A stretch of DNA of 7,137 nt from Oscillospiraceae bacterium (lineage in GTDB: Bacteria; Bacillota; Clostridia; Oscillospirales; Oscillospiraceae). The notes under the pieces are model-generated. The model saw nothing but the letters and a program-made list of their open reading frames with translations. It did not search any database and was not told where the DNA came from. This document shows, piece after piece, positions 1-5,839 of the stretch. Position numbers and translations under genes: made by a program. Each line of letters starts with the position of its first letter. The first letter of the stretch is position 1. The stretch spans positions 1-7,137 of the forward strand of contig JAKSQI010000082.1 in NCBI GenBank assembly GCA_024404215.1. The letters run 5' to 3'.

Positions 1-825
1 CGTCAGGGGTGGGCTAAAACTCCGTGCAGATGTGGCTCACGGAGCGTTATTTACAATCAGAAACTGGCCATTGATTTGCACGCCGGTAAGGAAGAGTACT
101 TCCTTAAGCGTGATGAGATTATTAAAACCTTCAAAGAGGATGGCAGACGTTCTGAGATTCAGGCAGCGCTGAAGAAGCTTGACAAGGAGTATGGCGCTAA
201 GCTTCCGGATATTCCGGAGGATATTTGCTGGCTTTACGGGGCGTTTCTGGACGATTATCTGCATGATGTTGACATCTGTCAGGATTTTGCCAAAAGAAGC
301 CGTGAGAAGATGGCGGAAATCATTCTCCAATGGACCGGTATGACTGCTGTGAATTCGTTTCATACCATTCATAACTATATTGATACAAAGGAAATGATTC
401 TGCGCAAGGGCGCGATTGCGGCCCATGCCGGTGAGAAGGTTTTGATTCCAATCAATATGCGCGATGGGTCTGTCCTTGCTGTTGGAAGAGGGAACCCGGA
501 CTGGAATTATTCTGCGCCTCATGGTGCCGGAAGAATTATGTCCAGAACAAAGACGAAAAACTCTTTGAATATGGAGGCTTACACCGCTGCCATGCAGGGT
601 ATTTATACTACTTCCGTAAATGAGAACACGCTGGACGAAGCGCCTATGGCCTACAAAAGTCTGGAGGACATTATTGATGTGATCCGTGACTCTGTTGACG
701 TTATTGAGGTGCTGAAGCCGGTCTACAATTTCAAGGCATCTGAGGACAATTTACCATGGAAGAAAAAGAAACCGGAATCGGGGAATACAACGAACTGCCA
801 GCCGGGGCAGAATGGAAGTAACTAA
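1..825 (+). CDS. rtcB: RtcB-family RNA-splicing ligase, 5'-partial
   Basis: RtcB is a Mn2+/GTP-dependent cytosolic ligase that joins RNA 2',3'-cyclic-phosphate or 3'-phosphate ends to 5'-OH ends in RNA repair or tRNA splicing. The frame is open from base 1 to the TAA at 823-825 (274 codons). About 120-130 N-terminal residues, with the Asp/Cys metal site, should lie upstream of the window. The TTG at 76 lies inside the conserved fold and is not a credible start. Family signatures seen: a TIHNYID segment with the metal-ligand His (codon 370-372), MILRKGAIAA, a VLIPINMRDGS stretch, GNPDWNYSAP, and the HGAGRIMSR motif whose His (codon 520-522) is the guanylylated residue. YTTSVNENTLDEAPMAYK and PVYNFKASE match the short RtcB subfamily of Firmicutes. 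After FKASE there is a Lys-rich tail of about 25 residues. Codons 1-17 fit poorly: GSR is present (34-42), but the His expected two residues before it is Arg, and the usual spacing to YNQKLAI is shortened. The gene may be damaged or rearranged there. Family assignment is firm; integrity is uncertain. Confidence 0.86.
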   Translation, partial: RQGWAKTPCRCGSRSVIYNQKLAIDLHAGKEEYFLKRDEIIKTFKEDGRRSEIQAALKKLDKEYGAKLPDIPEDICWLYGAFLDDYLHDVDICQDFAKRSREKMAEIILQWTGMTAVNSFHTIHNYIDTKEMILRKGAIAAHAGEKVLIPINMRDGSVLAVGRGNPDWNYSAPHGAGRIMSRTKTKNSLNMEAYTAAMQGIYTTSVNENTLDEAPMAYKSLEDIIDVIRDSVDVIEVLKPVYNFKASEDNLPWKKKKPESGNTTNCQPGQNGSN

Positions 826-852
826 TGCGACACTTTGTCTTGTGCTCATACC

Positions 853-870
853 AACGAAATATAGACTCTA
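853..870 (+). repeat. 18-bp direct repeat, left copy
   Basis: The 18 bases here match 3897-3914 at 17 positions; only base 12 differs (A here, G there). Each copy is followed by an ATGCAAAATG decamer (951-960 here, 3927-3936 on the right). The interval between repeat and decamer is about 68 bp longer here because it contains the intrinsic terminator. The repeat starts 28 bases after the rtcB stop codon. It may be an integration scar or a remnant of a duplicated intergenic region; the sequence alone does not decide. Confidence 0.55.
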
Positions 871-871
871 G

Positions 872-904
872 AGGTCTGGTGATTTTTTTCACTGGGCCTT
901 TTTT
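872..904 (+). terminator. intrinsic terminator after rtcB
   Basis: An 11-bp stem pairs 872-882 with 889-899 without mismatch, counting four G-U wobbles, around a six-T loop (883-888). The 3' arm runs into a T tract at 899-904. It lies 47 bases after the rtcB stop codon, as expected for the transcript end, and separates rtcB from the next gene's promoter. Confidence 0.85.
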
Positions 905-987
905 GCGCTCAAAAATAAGCAAAGGGGTGACTTAACTGAAAGCTGGATAAATGCAAAATGCGTTTAACCGGATTGAAAAGTAATTAT

Positions 988-1032
988 AAAAGTACTTTTG
1001 GCGTTGATGAAAGTACTTTTATGGGTTATACT
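988..1032 (+). promoter_or_regulatory. Sigma-A promoter with two palindromic operators
   Basis: A -35 box TTGATG (1004-1009) and a -10 box TATACT (1027-1032) are separated by exactly 17 bp. A perfect 12-bp palindrome AAAAGTACTTTT (988-999) lies just upstream of the -35, and a perfect 10-bp palindrome AAAGTACTTT (1010-1019) fills the spacer. Their centres are 21 bp apart, two helical turns, so dimers bound to both would sit on the same DNA face. Binding in the spacer would block RNA polymerase, so repression is the natural reading. The repressor is unknown; the HTH at the N-terminus of the downstream protein is one candidate. The start codon follows 35 bases after the -10. Confidence 0.8.
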
Positions 1033-1067
1033 ATTACTAAAAATGCAATGAAAAGGCAGGCGCGAAT

Positions 1068-2915
1068 ATGCTTACAGTCAGTGAAGCCGCCAAACTCTGG
1101 AATATAACCGAGGCACAGGTTACGCGTTATTGCAGGGCAAACAGAGTTGACGGCGCGGAAAAAGTGAATAATGTGTGGATGATTCCAGAAACCGCTGAAA
1201 AGCCCGAACGCGCGAAAAGGGGTACGGTTAAATTCAATAGCAGCACTTCTGTGAGAAGACCGCTGCCTATAGGCGTGTCAAATTATATTGAGGCTTGCAC
1301 CAATTACTATTATATTGACAAGACTATGATGATAAAAGAATGTATTGATGAGCGTGCCAAGGTATCGTTGTTTACCCGTCCACGTAGATTTGGAAAGACT
1401 CTCACCATGGATATGATGAAGACCTTCTTTGAAATATCCGATGAAGATCATTCCATTTATTTTGAGGACAAGGCAATTTGGCACTGCGGAGAGGTATATC
1501 GCAGTTATCAGGGGAGTTACCCGGTAATATATATCTCTTTCAAAGACATTAAGTGCGATTCCTGGAATGAAACCTTTCGTCTGATTACAGAAATAATTGA
1601 CCTTGAGTTTATTCGCCATAAGGAACTTGTGGAAAGCGAGAATGTTTCAATTCGTGACCGCTATAACAGGATTATTTCAGGTCAGGGTGATGAGGCAGAC
1701 TACACCTTCTCGTTGAAGTATCTGTCTCAGATGCTCCATGAGCATTACGGAAAGAAGGCTATTCTGATTATTGATGAGTACGATACCCCAATCCAGCAGG
1801 GATACTCAAAAGGATTTTATGATGAAATCGTTGGATTTATGAGGAATCTGCTTTCGGGTGTTCTCAAAGATAACGAACATGTCCTGTTCGGATTCCTAAC
1901 GGGAATTCTGCGAGTCGCAAAGGAGAGCATTTTCAGCGGCCTCAACAATTTGAAGATTAATTCCATACTCGATGATAAATACAGCCAGTACTTTGGCTTC
2001 ACTTACGATGAGGTTGAGGAAATGGCCGCCTATTACGGCGTTCCGGAGAAATTCAATGAAATTTGCTCCTGGTATGACGGATATAGATTTGGAAATACGG
2101 ATATTTTCAATCCTTGGTCTGTTATCAACTATTTTGGAAACAGCTGCAAGGCCCGCCCTTTTTGGGAAAACACGGGCAGCAATACTATCATAGGTGAGGT
2201 GCTTGAAGAAGCTGATGAAGAGATATACTCTCAACTTAACAAGTTGCTCCAGGGGGAAGAGGTTTTGACAATTGTGGACACAAATGTCATTTACCCTGAA
2301 CTCAAGCGCAATCCAACCTCTATTTATAGCTTCCTTCTTGTTGCCGGTTATCTGAAGGTTTCGCTTGTGGAAGTAACCGACAGCGGAGATTTCATGTGCA
2401 ATGTTTCATTGCCGAACAGGGAAATTGTCTATGTTTACAAAAAAGAGATTATCAACAGACTGAGCAAAGATATTCCCCAAAACATTTCTGTCTCAATTCA
2501 GAAGGCACTGTTTACCGGTGATGGGACTATGCTCAAAAGGTGTCTCCGAAACTTCATGCTTGAGAGCGTCAGCAGCTTTGATCTGACCAATGAGAACGCA
2601 TATCATATGATGCTTCTTGGACTGTGTGCAATTATGAGTGATAAGTATTATATCTCTTCAAATCGCGAGTCCGGTGAAGGCAGATTTGATATTCAGCTCA
2701 TGCCAAAGAGCGAGACACTGCCCGGTGTGCTGATGGAGTTGAAAGCTCAGAAGAACTGTACAGCAGATGAACTCCGCAAGCTTTCCAAAACTGCATTTGA
2801 ACAGATTGAAAACCGAAAATATGACACGGACATGAGAGCGAAAGGCATAAGCGAAATTGTAAAATTTGGTGTGGCTTTCAGCGGCAAGAATGTTGAGATA
2901 ATTGTATCAGCCTGA
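1068..2915 (+). CDS. HTH–AAA-like ATPase–PD-(D/E)XK nuclease fusion protein
   Basis: This 615-residue protein has three parts. Residues 1-45 form a MerR/excisionase-like HTH (LTVSEAAKLWNITEAQVTRY, ending in WMIP) of a type common in Clostridia. Residues ~65-300 match the AAA-ATPase-like family (PF09820 type): PLPIGVSNYIEA, the glycine-poor Walker A variant RPRRFGKT (104-111), Walker B AILIIDEYD (231-239), and LTGILRVAKESIFSGLNN (277-294). Residues ~535-605 resemble the linked PD-(D/E)XK nuclease family (PF08011/DUF1703 type): GRFDIQL with Asp541, MELKA with Glu557 and Lys559, then AFEQI (577-581). All the expected motif residues are present and the length is full, so the protein looks intact and probably cytosolic. 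The family is abundant and often multicopy in gut Firmicutes; its cellular role is not established, and nucleic-acid cleavage is inferred. The ATG has a modest AAAAGGCAGG upstream. It is transcribed from the twin-palindrome promoter and appears monocistronic. Base composition is more AT-rich than the pucR/codB side. Confidence 0.88.
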   Translation: MLTVSEAAKLWNITEAQVTRYCRANRVDGAEKVNNVWMIPETAEKPERAKRGTVKFNSSTSVRRPLPIGVSNYIEACTNYYYIDKTMMIKECIDERAKVSLFTRPRRFGKTLTMDMMKTFFEISDEDHSIYFEDKAIWHCGEVYRSYQGSYPVIYISFKDIKCDSWNETFRLITEIIDLEFIRHKELVESENVSIRDRYNRIISGQGDEADYTFSLKYLSQMLHEHYGKKAILIIDEYDTPIQQGYSKGFYDEIVGFMRNLLSGVLKDNEHVLFGFLTGILRVAKESIFSGLNNLKINSILDDKYSQYFGFTYDEVEEMAAYYGVPEKFNEICSWYDGYRFGNTDIFNPWSVINYFGNSCKARPFWENTGSNTIIGEVLEEADEEIYSQLNKLLQGEEVLTIVDTNVIYPELKRNPTSIYSFLLVAGYLKVSLVEVTDSGDFMCNVSLPNREIVYVYKKEIINRLSKDIPQNISVSIQKALFTGDGTMLKRCLRNFMLESVSSFDLTNENAYHMMLLGLCAIMSDKYYISSNRESGEGRFDIQLMPKSETLPGVLMELKAQKNCTADELRKLSKTAFEQIENRKYDTDMRAKGISEIVKFGVAFSGKNVEIIVSA

Positions 2916-2939
2916 ACATAACCTAAATATGAATACTAA

Positions 2940-3338
2940 AATCATGGGGAGTTTAAACTGCTGGGGGAGGGCCCGGCACTAAAATTCGGAGACAAGTACT
3001 ACAACAAATTCGGGAATAACGGACCTCTTTCATTAGAAGAGTACAAGCGAGCTGTTTTGGAGAATAACCTTGGACAGCATTGCACTGGAGATTATTTCCT
3101 GCAAAGATTCAGTGCATTGGATCTACCATTTAACTTGCTAGAAAGCACAATCGAGTTTTTGGCGCCCACGGAAAAGAGTAGATGCGAAAAACTCCGGGAA
3201 AGATGGGATAGAATCCTAGATATGGAAAAGGTTGTCTTTCGCGATGCAACATATGTGTATAAAGGGAAATTAAGCCCTTCTGATCAGGAAATATTAGCCG
3301 GCACTCGGAGACTATGGCATGAATCTCGCATCAGTTAG
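2940..3338 (+). pseudogene. Unrecognised start-less reading frame, likely gene fragment
   Basis: The frame is open from just after a TAA (2937-2939) to the TAG at 3336-3338, about 132 codons, with no in-frame ATG or GTG. The only conventional alternative start is TTG at 3057, which has no ribosome binding site and would give 93 residues. The upstream translation (LKFGDKYYNKFGNNGPLSLE, then EYKRAVLENN) has the same protein-like composition as the part after 3057, so TTG is unlikely to be the true N-terminus. The product would be soluble and charged, with no membrane segment. An ATG at 2944 in another frame is followed by only 11 codons before a stop; a lost or frameshifted 5' part would explain this. 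I do not recognise the family. Base composition resembles the ATPase gene rather than pucR. It could instead be a short gene with an unusual CTG or TTG start. Confidence 0.42.
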
Positions 3339-3339
3339 G

Positions 3340-3490
3340 CAAGAGGCTCTTGGAATAAGCCGGGGAAAGTGTAAGTTCCGAGAGTGGATTAATCATTATA
3401 AAACCGGTCTTGAATCGGAAGTCGGATACTAAAAACACAAGCCACCATGGGTAGCCTGGTGGAGAGAACACCATACCGAATGGGAGGTAT
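3340..3490 (+). other. Gene-free stretch with clustered inverted repeats
   Basis: Four inverted repeats occur between the two unrecognised frames. CAAGAG/CTCTTG sit at 3340-3345 and 3347-3352. A 9-bp arm at 3347-3355 pairs with 3376-3384 (one G-U) around a 20-base loop. CCACCA/TGGTGG pair at 3442-3447 and 3457-3462, and ATACC/GGTAT at 3473-3477 and 3486-3490. The first two share an arm and cannot both form. No T tract follows any of them, so none is an intrinsic terminator. I recognise no tRNA, riboswitch or group II intron domain V here. The stretch might be the edge of a decayed element or a structured RNA; the arms are short, so chance is possible. Confidence 0.35.
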
Positions 3491-3498
3491 ATAGCCCT

Positions 3499-3813
3499 TT
3501 GAATGGAAGAAACCCGAATATACAGCTAAAGTCTCTGGTTTCCTGCGTAAAAGAGAAGGCCGAAATCCTTGAGGAGCGCATCTGGATTGAGATTCGGAAG
3601 AGACTCCGCGGGAAAGCCTTTCGGGAAAAGAACAAACACTCCAAGCTGGTGCATCCGGATGTGATCAGAATCAATCGGGACGCCGCTCCCAGCGAGCCGG
3701 AACAGCCGGAGCCGCATTGGACGGAAGAAGAGCTGCAGGAGATTGAGCGGAGCCTCCGCGCCAAGGCGGAGGAATACGCACAATCCCGCTCACAGGCGGA
3801 GCAGAAAACATAA
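3499..3813 (+). CDS. Small charged hypothetical protein, possible fragment
   Basis: The frame gives 104 residues from a TTG at 3499 to the TAA at 3811-3813. A GGGAGG at 3482-3487 lies 11 bases before the TTG, slightly far for a ribosome binding site. The frame stays open upstream to a TAA at 3430-3432 without ATG or GTG, and those extra codons are Trp-rich (PPWVAWWREHHTEWEVY) and protein-like, so the 5' end may be lost. The product is mostly helical and highly charged, with Lys/Arg-rich residues ~20-48 (EERIWIEIRKRLRGKAFREK), a Pro/Glu linker (SEPEQPEPHW) and a Glu/Arg-rich C-terminal helix likely to form a coiled coil. No signal peptide, membrane segment or catalytic motif is visible. GC content is closer to pucR than to the ATPase gene. 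I do not recognise the family. It may be a small DNA-associated protein or the C-terminal remnant of a larger one. Confidence 0.42.
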   Translation: MNGRNPNIQLKSLVSCVKEKAEILEERIWIEIRKRLRGKAFREKNKHSKLVHPDVIRINRDAAPSEPEQPEPHWTEEELQEIERSLRAKAEEYAQSRSQAEQKT

Positions 3814-3896
3814 AGCAGGCATACTCCCGCTCACTTGCTTCTGCACAGAATTTCCGTTTTATCGCGCAAAAAAACCCAGCTTCCTATTCAGCTGAA

Positions 3897-3914
3897 AACG
3901 AAATATAGGCTCTA
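3897..3914 (+). repeat. 18-bp direct repeat, right copy
   Basis: This is the partner of 853-870, with 17 of 18 bases identical. It is followed after 12 bases by the same ATGCAAAATG decamer (3927-3936) and then by a TTAA-containing stretch resembling the one after the left decamer. The two copies are 3,044 bp apart, start to start, and enclose the ATPase-nuclease gene and both unrecognised frames. This copy lies just upstream of the pucR promoter. Confidence 0.55.
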
Positions 3915-3951
3915 AAGAAGGATGTTATGCAAAATGTCGGGTTAAACTCGC

Positions 3952-3981
3952 TTGATAATCTGCAGGGAGCTATGCTAAACT
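3952..3981 (+). promoter_or_regulatory. Probable promoter of pucR
   Basis: A -35 box TTGATA (3952-3957) is followed after an 18-bp spacer by TAAACT (3976-3981), which is preceded by TG at the extended -10 position (3973-3974). This implies a leader of roughly 105 nt before the pucR ATG. The -10 is imperfect, so the promoter may be weak or need activation. Confidence 0.5.
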
Positions 3982-4093
3982 GATTCAAAGCCACCGGGGC
4001 AAGTGATGCCAAAAAGACCAAAAAGATGCCATAGTCGGAATTGCCGGCTTAGGCCATCATACACGAAACAGACAGAGAGAAAGAGGTGGAAAC
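3982..4093 (+). promoter_or_regulatory. pucR 5' leader and ribosome binding site
   Basis: The leader holds two copies of GATGCCA 20 bp apart (4005-4011, 4025-4031) with AAAAAGA between and before them, a small GGCA/TGCC hairpin, and a GCCGGC palindrome. It matches no riboswitch class I know. It ends in a strong ribosome binding site, AAGAGGTG (4081-4088), five bases before the ATG, which fixes the pucR start. The rest of the 280-base gap before pucR (3814-3896) shows no terminator or gene that I can support. Confidence 0.4.
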
Positions 4094-5704
4094 ATGGCCT
4101 TAACCGTTGAATCGGTTTTGGAGCTGCCTTCCTTTCAAGGGGCAAGGATTGTGGCCGGAAGAGGCGGCCTGCAGAAAAATGTGACCGGCGTGAGCGTGCT
4201 GGAGTATACCAGCCCAACCAAGGAGCAGGAGGTCCTGTTTTCACGGAATGCTTTCCTAATGCACGGCGAGGTGGTGCTGACCTGCTTTGCCTCCGGCCAC
4301 GATGATGTAGATACCCAGCTGCGGACGATTCAGCAGCTGGCAGGCTGCGGAGAGGCCGGTTTGGTGCTGTACTATGTGGGCATTGTTCTCAAGAAACTAG
4401 ACCGGAGAGTGCTGGAGCTGGCTGACCAGATGGACTTCCCATTGATTGTCATGCCGGAGAATGAGCCCATGCTCCGCTACAGCGATGCCATCAGTGAAAT
4501 CATGGAGTCGGTTCTCTTCGCAAAAAAGGATCAGGCCACTTTGGTTTCCGAGGTCATTACCAGCATTTGCCGCCTGCCTAACCACAACCAGACCATTGAC
4601 ATGGCTCTCAGTATGCTGAGCCAGCGGCTTCAGGTGTCCATTGCCCTCACCAATGAATACAATGCCCTGCTGTCAGAGGTGGTGTGGCCCAGTTCTTCCT
4701 CCGGCTTTTTTGAAGAAGCCTCCCCTTATATTTCCGGCATGCCCACCAATATGCCTACGGACTATCCCCTCAGCCAAGGGGCGAAGCTGTGGTATGTTCC
4801 GGTGGAGGCGGATGAAACCTCCCTCCGCATGTATCTGCTGGACAGAAACGGCCACGTGAACCCTTCCATTGCTGCCGCTGTGGCAGAGTCCCTCCGCCTT
4901 TGCGTTGAAATCTGGAGCAGGCGCCACGGCATGCCCCTGGAGAGGGAATTGGTGAATGCTATTATGTGCGACGAGCCGGTTAAAATGCATCGACTGGCCG
5001 ATGCATTGAAGATTGATGTCACCAGCATCCATACCGCGTGGCTGATTATCCCCCAAAAGGACTGCCACACCATTCCCACCGAAGCTTTAGAGCTGGTGAA
5101 AAACATCCTTAAGGGCATGGGCAACACCTTGTTGGGGGACTATTTCCGTGAGGCGACCACGGACCGCGAATGCCTGGTTATCTTCTTTAAAAAGCCAAAC
5201 AGTCTCCAGCGCCTGGATGAATATGCCGAAGAGGTACAGGAGATTCTGTCGGAATTCTGTGGCTTTACCACCATACTCACCATGGTGAACTACAAGCAGA
5301 GCACAGCTGAGGTGCGGGAGGCCTATCTTTTATGGGCCGATACCATCCGCCAGGCCCAGATAATCTATCCCAGAAAAACGGTCTTCAATGATTTTGAACT
5401 GGAATTTACCCGTGACTGTGCGGAAACCATCAGCAGGGGTGAGGCGGCGGTAAAGCACAGCAACTCCTACCTGGACGCCATCAGGGAGATGCCCTCCGGG
5501 AAGGAACTGATTGAAACCCTGGAGGTTTTCCATTTGGATGCCGGGATGAATAAGCAGGAAACGGCCAAGCAGATGAACTTTCATATCAACACAGTAAAAT
5601 ACCGGATTAAGCAGGCAGAAGAAATGTTCGGTTTTCCTGTGGATCAGATGCCGGCCAGCGGATACCTGTCAAAGGCCGCCGCCATTCGGCGATTGCTGAA
5701 GTGA
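4094..5704 (+). CDS. pucR: PucR-family transcriptional regulator
   Basis: This 536-residue cytosolic DNA-binding regulator belongs to the family typified by Bacillus subtilis PucR, the activator of purine catabolism. Residues 1-~125 are the PucR N-terminal ligand-sensing domain (PF07905 type): LTVESVLELPSFQGARIVAG, then GDxD-like SGHDD, and LDRRVLELADQMDFPLIVMP (102-121). The middle (~150-400) is a GGDEF-like/CdaR-type regulatory region, as usual in this family. The C-terminus carries the PucR helix-turn-helix (HTH_30 type), with MNKQETAKQMNFHINTVKYR (485-504) followed by IKQAEEMFG. The length is normal and the protein looks complete. The start is set by a strong AAGAGGTG site. The gene has its own promoter, is closed by an intrinsic terminator, and lies 135 bp upstream of a cytosine/purine permease on the same strand. 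That context supports control of nucleobase uptake and catabolism, possibly of the permease directly. The effector is unknown. The symbol denotes the family, not proven orthology. Confidence 0.9.
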   Translation: MALTVESVLELPSFQGARIVAGRGGLQKNVTGVSVLEYTSPTKEQEVLFSRNAFLMHGEVVLTCFASGHDDVDTQLRTIQQLAGCGEAGLVLYYVGIVLKKLDRRVLELADQMDFPLIVMPENEPMLRYSDAISEIMESVLFAKKDQATLVSEVITSICRLPNHNQTIDMALSMLSQRLQVSIALTNEYNALLSEVVWPSSSSGFFEEASPYISGMPTNMPTDYPLSQGAKLWYVPVEADETSLRMYLLDRNGHVNPSIAAAVAESLRLCVEIWSRRHGMPLERELVNAIMCDEPVKMHRLADALKIDVTSIHTAWLIIPQKDCHTIPTEALELVKNILKGMGNTLLGDYFREATTDRECLVIFFKKPNSLQRLDEYAEEVQEILSEFCGFTTILTMVNYKQSTAEVREAYLLWADTIRQAQIIYPRKTVFNDFELEFTRDCAETISRGEAAVKHSNSYLDAIREMPSGKELIETLEVFHLDAGMNKQETAKQMNFHINTVKYRIKQAEEMFGFPVDQMPASGYLSKAAAIRRLLK

Positions 5705-5712
5705 ACAGAGTA

Positions 5713-5759
5713 AAAAGCAAACTTTTGTCTTTTTGGACAAAAGTCTGCTTTTATTTTTT
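5713..5759 (+). terminator. intrinsic terminator after pucR
   Basis: A 17-bp stem pairs 5713-5729 with 5736-5752 with a single A-C mismatch (5720/5745) around a TTTTTG loop, followed by a T-rich tail to 5759. The 5' arm begins with an A run, so the structure could also stop transcription from the opposite strand. It begins 8 bases after the pucR stop codon, making pucR a single-gene transcript separate from the permease. Confidence 0.9.
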
Positions 5760-5776
5760 ACTTGGCGGACATTCAG

Positions 5777-5830
5777 TAATGGATGATTTCTCTCTATCAT
5801 AAAAAAATGTATAATCCATTAAGAAAGGGT
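5777..5830 (+). promoter_or_regulatory. Promoter and ribosome binding site of the permease gene
   Basis: A consensus -10 box TATAAT lies at 5810-5815; the best -35 at 17-bp spacing is weak (TTTCTC, 5787-5792). A perfect 8-bp inverted repeat, TAATGGAT (5777-5784) and ATCCATTA (5814-5821), brackets these elements with 29 bp between arms, and the right arm overlaps the -10. A weak -35 with flanking half-sites suggests a regulated promoter, and the PucR protein next door is the obvious candidate. The ribosome binding site GAAAGGG (5823-5829) lies ten bases before the ATG at 5840. Confidence 0.6.
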
Positions 5831-5839
5831 CATTCTATT

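Noticed and set aside
756..821. A 21-codon ATG frame overlapping the rtcB 3' end in another frame
   Set aside because: It is very short, has no ribosome binding site and matches nothing recognisable. The rtcB frame continues through the same bases to its own stop.
835..865. Possible promoter overlapping the left direct repeat (TATAGA as -10)
   Set aside because: The best -35-like hexamers are at poor spacing (14 or 19 bp), and any transcript would run straight into the terminator at 872-904.
1278..1619. A 113-codon minus-strand frame inside the ATPase-nuclease gene
   Set aside because: It lies opposite the conserved Walker A region, and its translation has no family features.
2989..3003. 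An AAGTACT resembling the operator core of the ATPase promoter
   Set aside because: Only the AGTACT core matches; the flanking A and T runs are absent and it lies inside an open frame, so it is most likely chance.
3870..3895. Possible terminator after the 3499-3813 frame (CAGCT/AGCTG hairpin)
   Set aside because: The stem is only 5 bp, is followed by an A-rich rather than T-rich stretch, and does not meet intrinsic terminator criteria.
4673..5127. Minus-strand open frames of about 120-130 codons within pucR
   Set aside because: They are antisense to an intact, well-supported PucR-family gene and have no start signals or recognisable domains.
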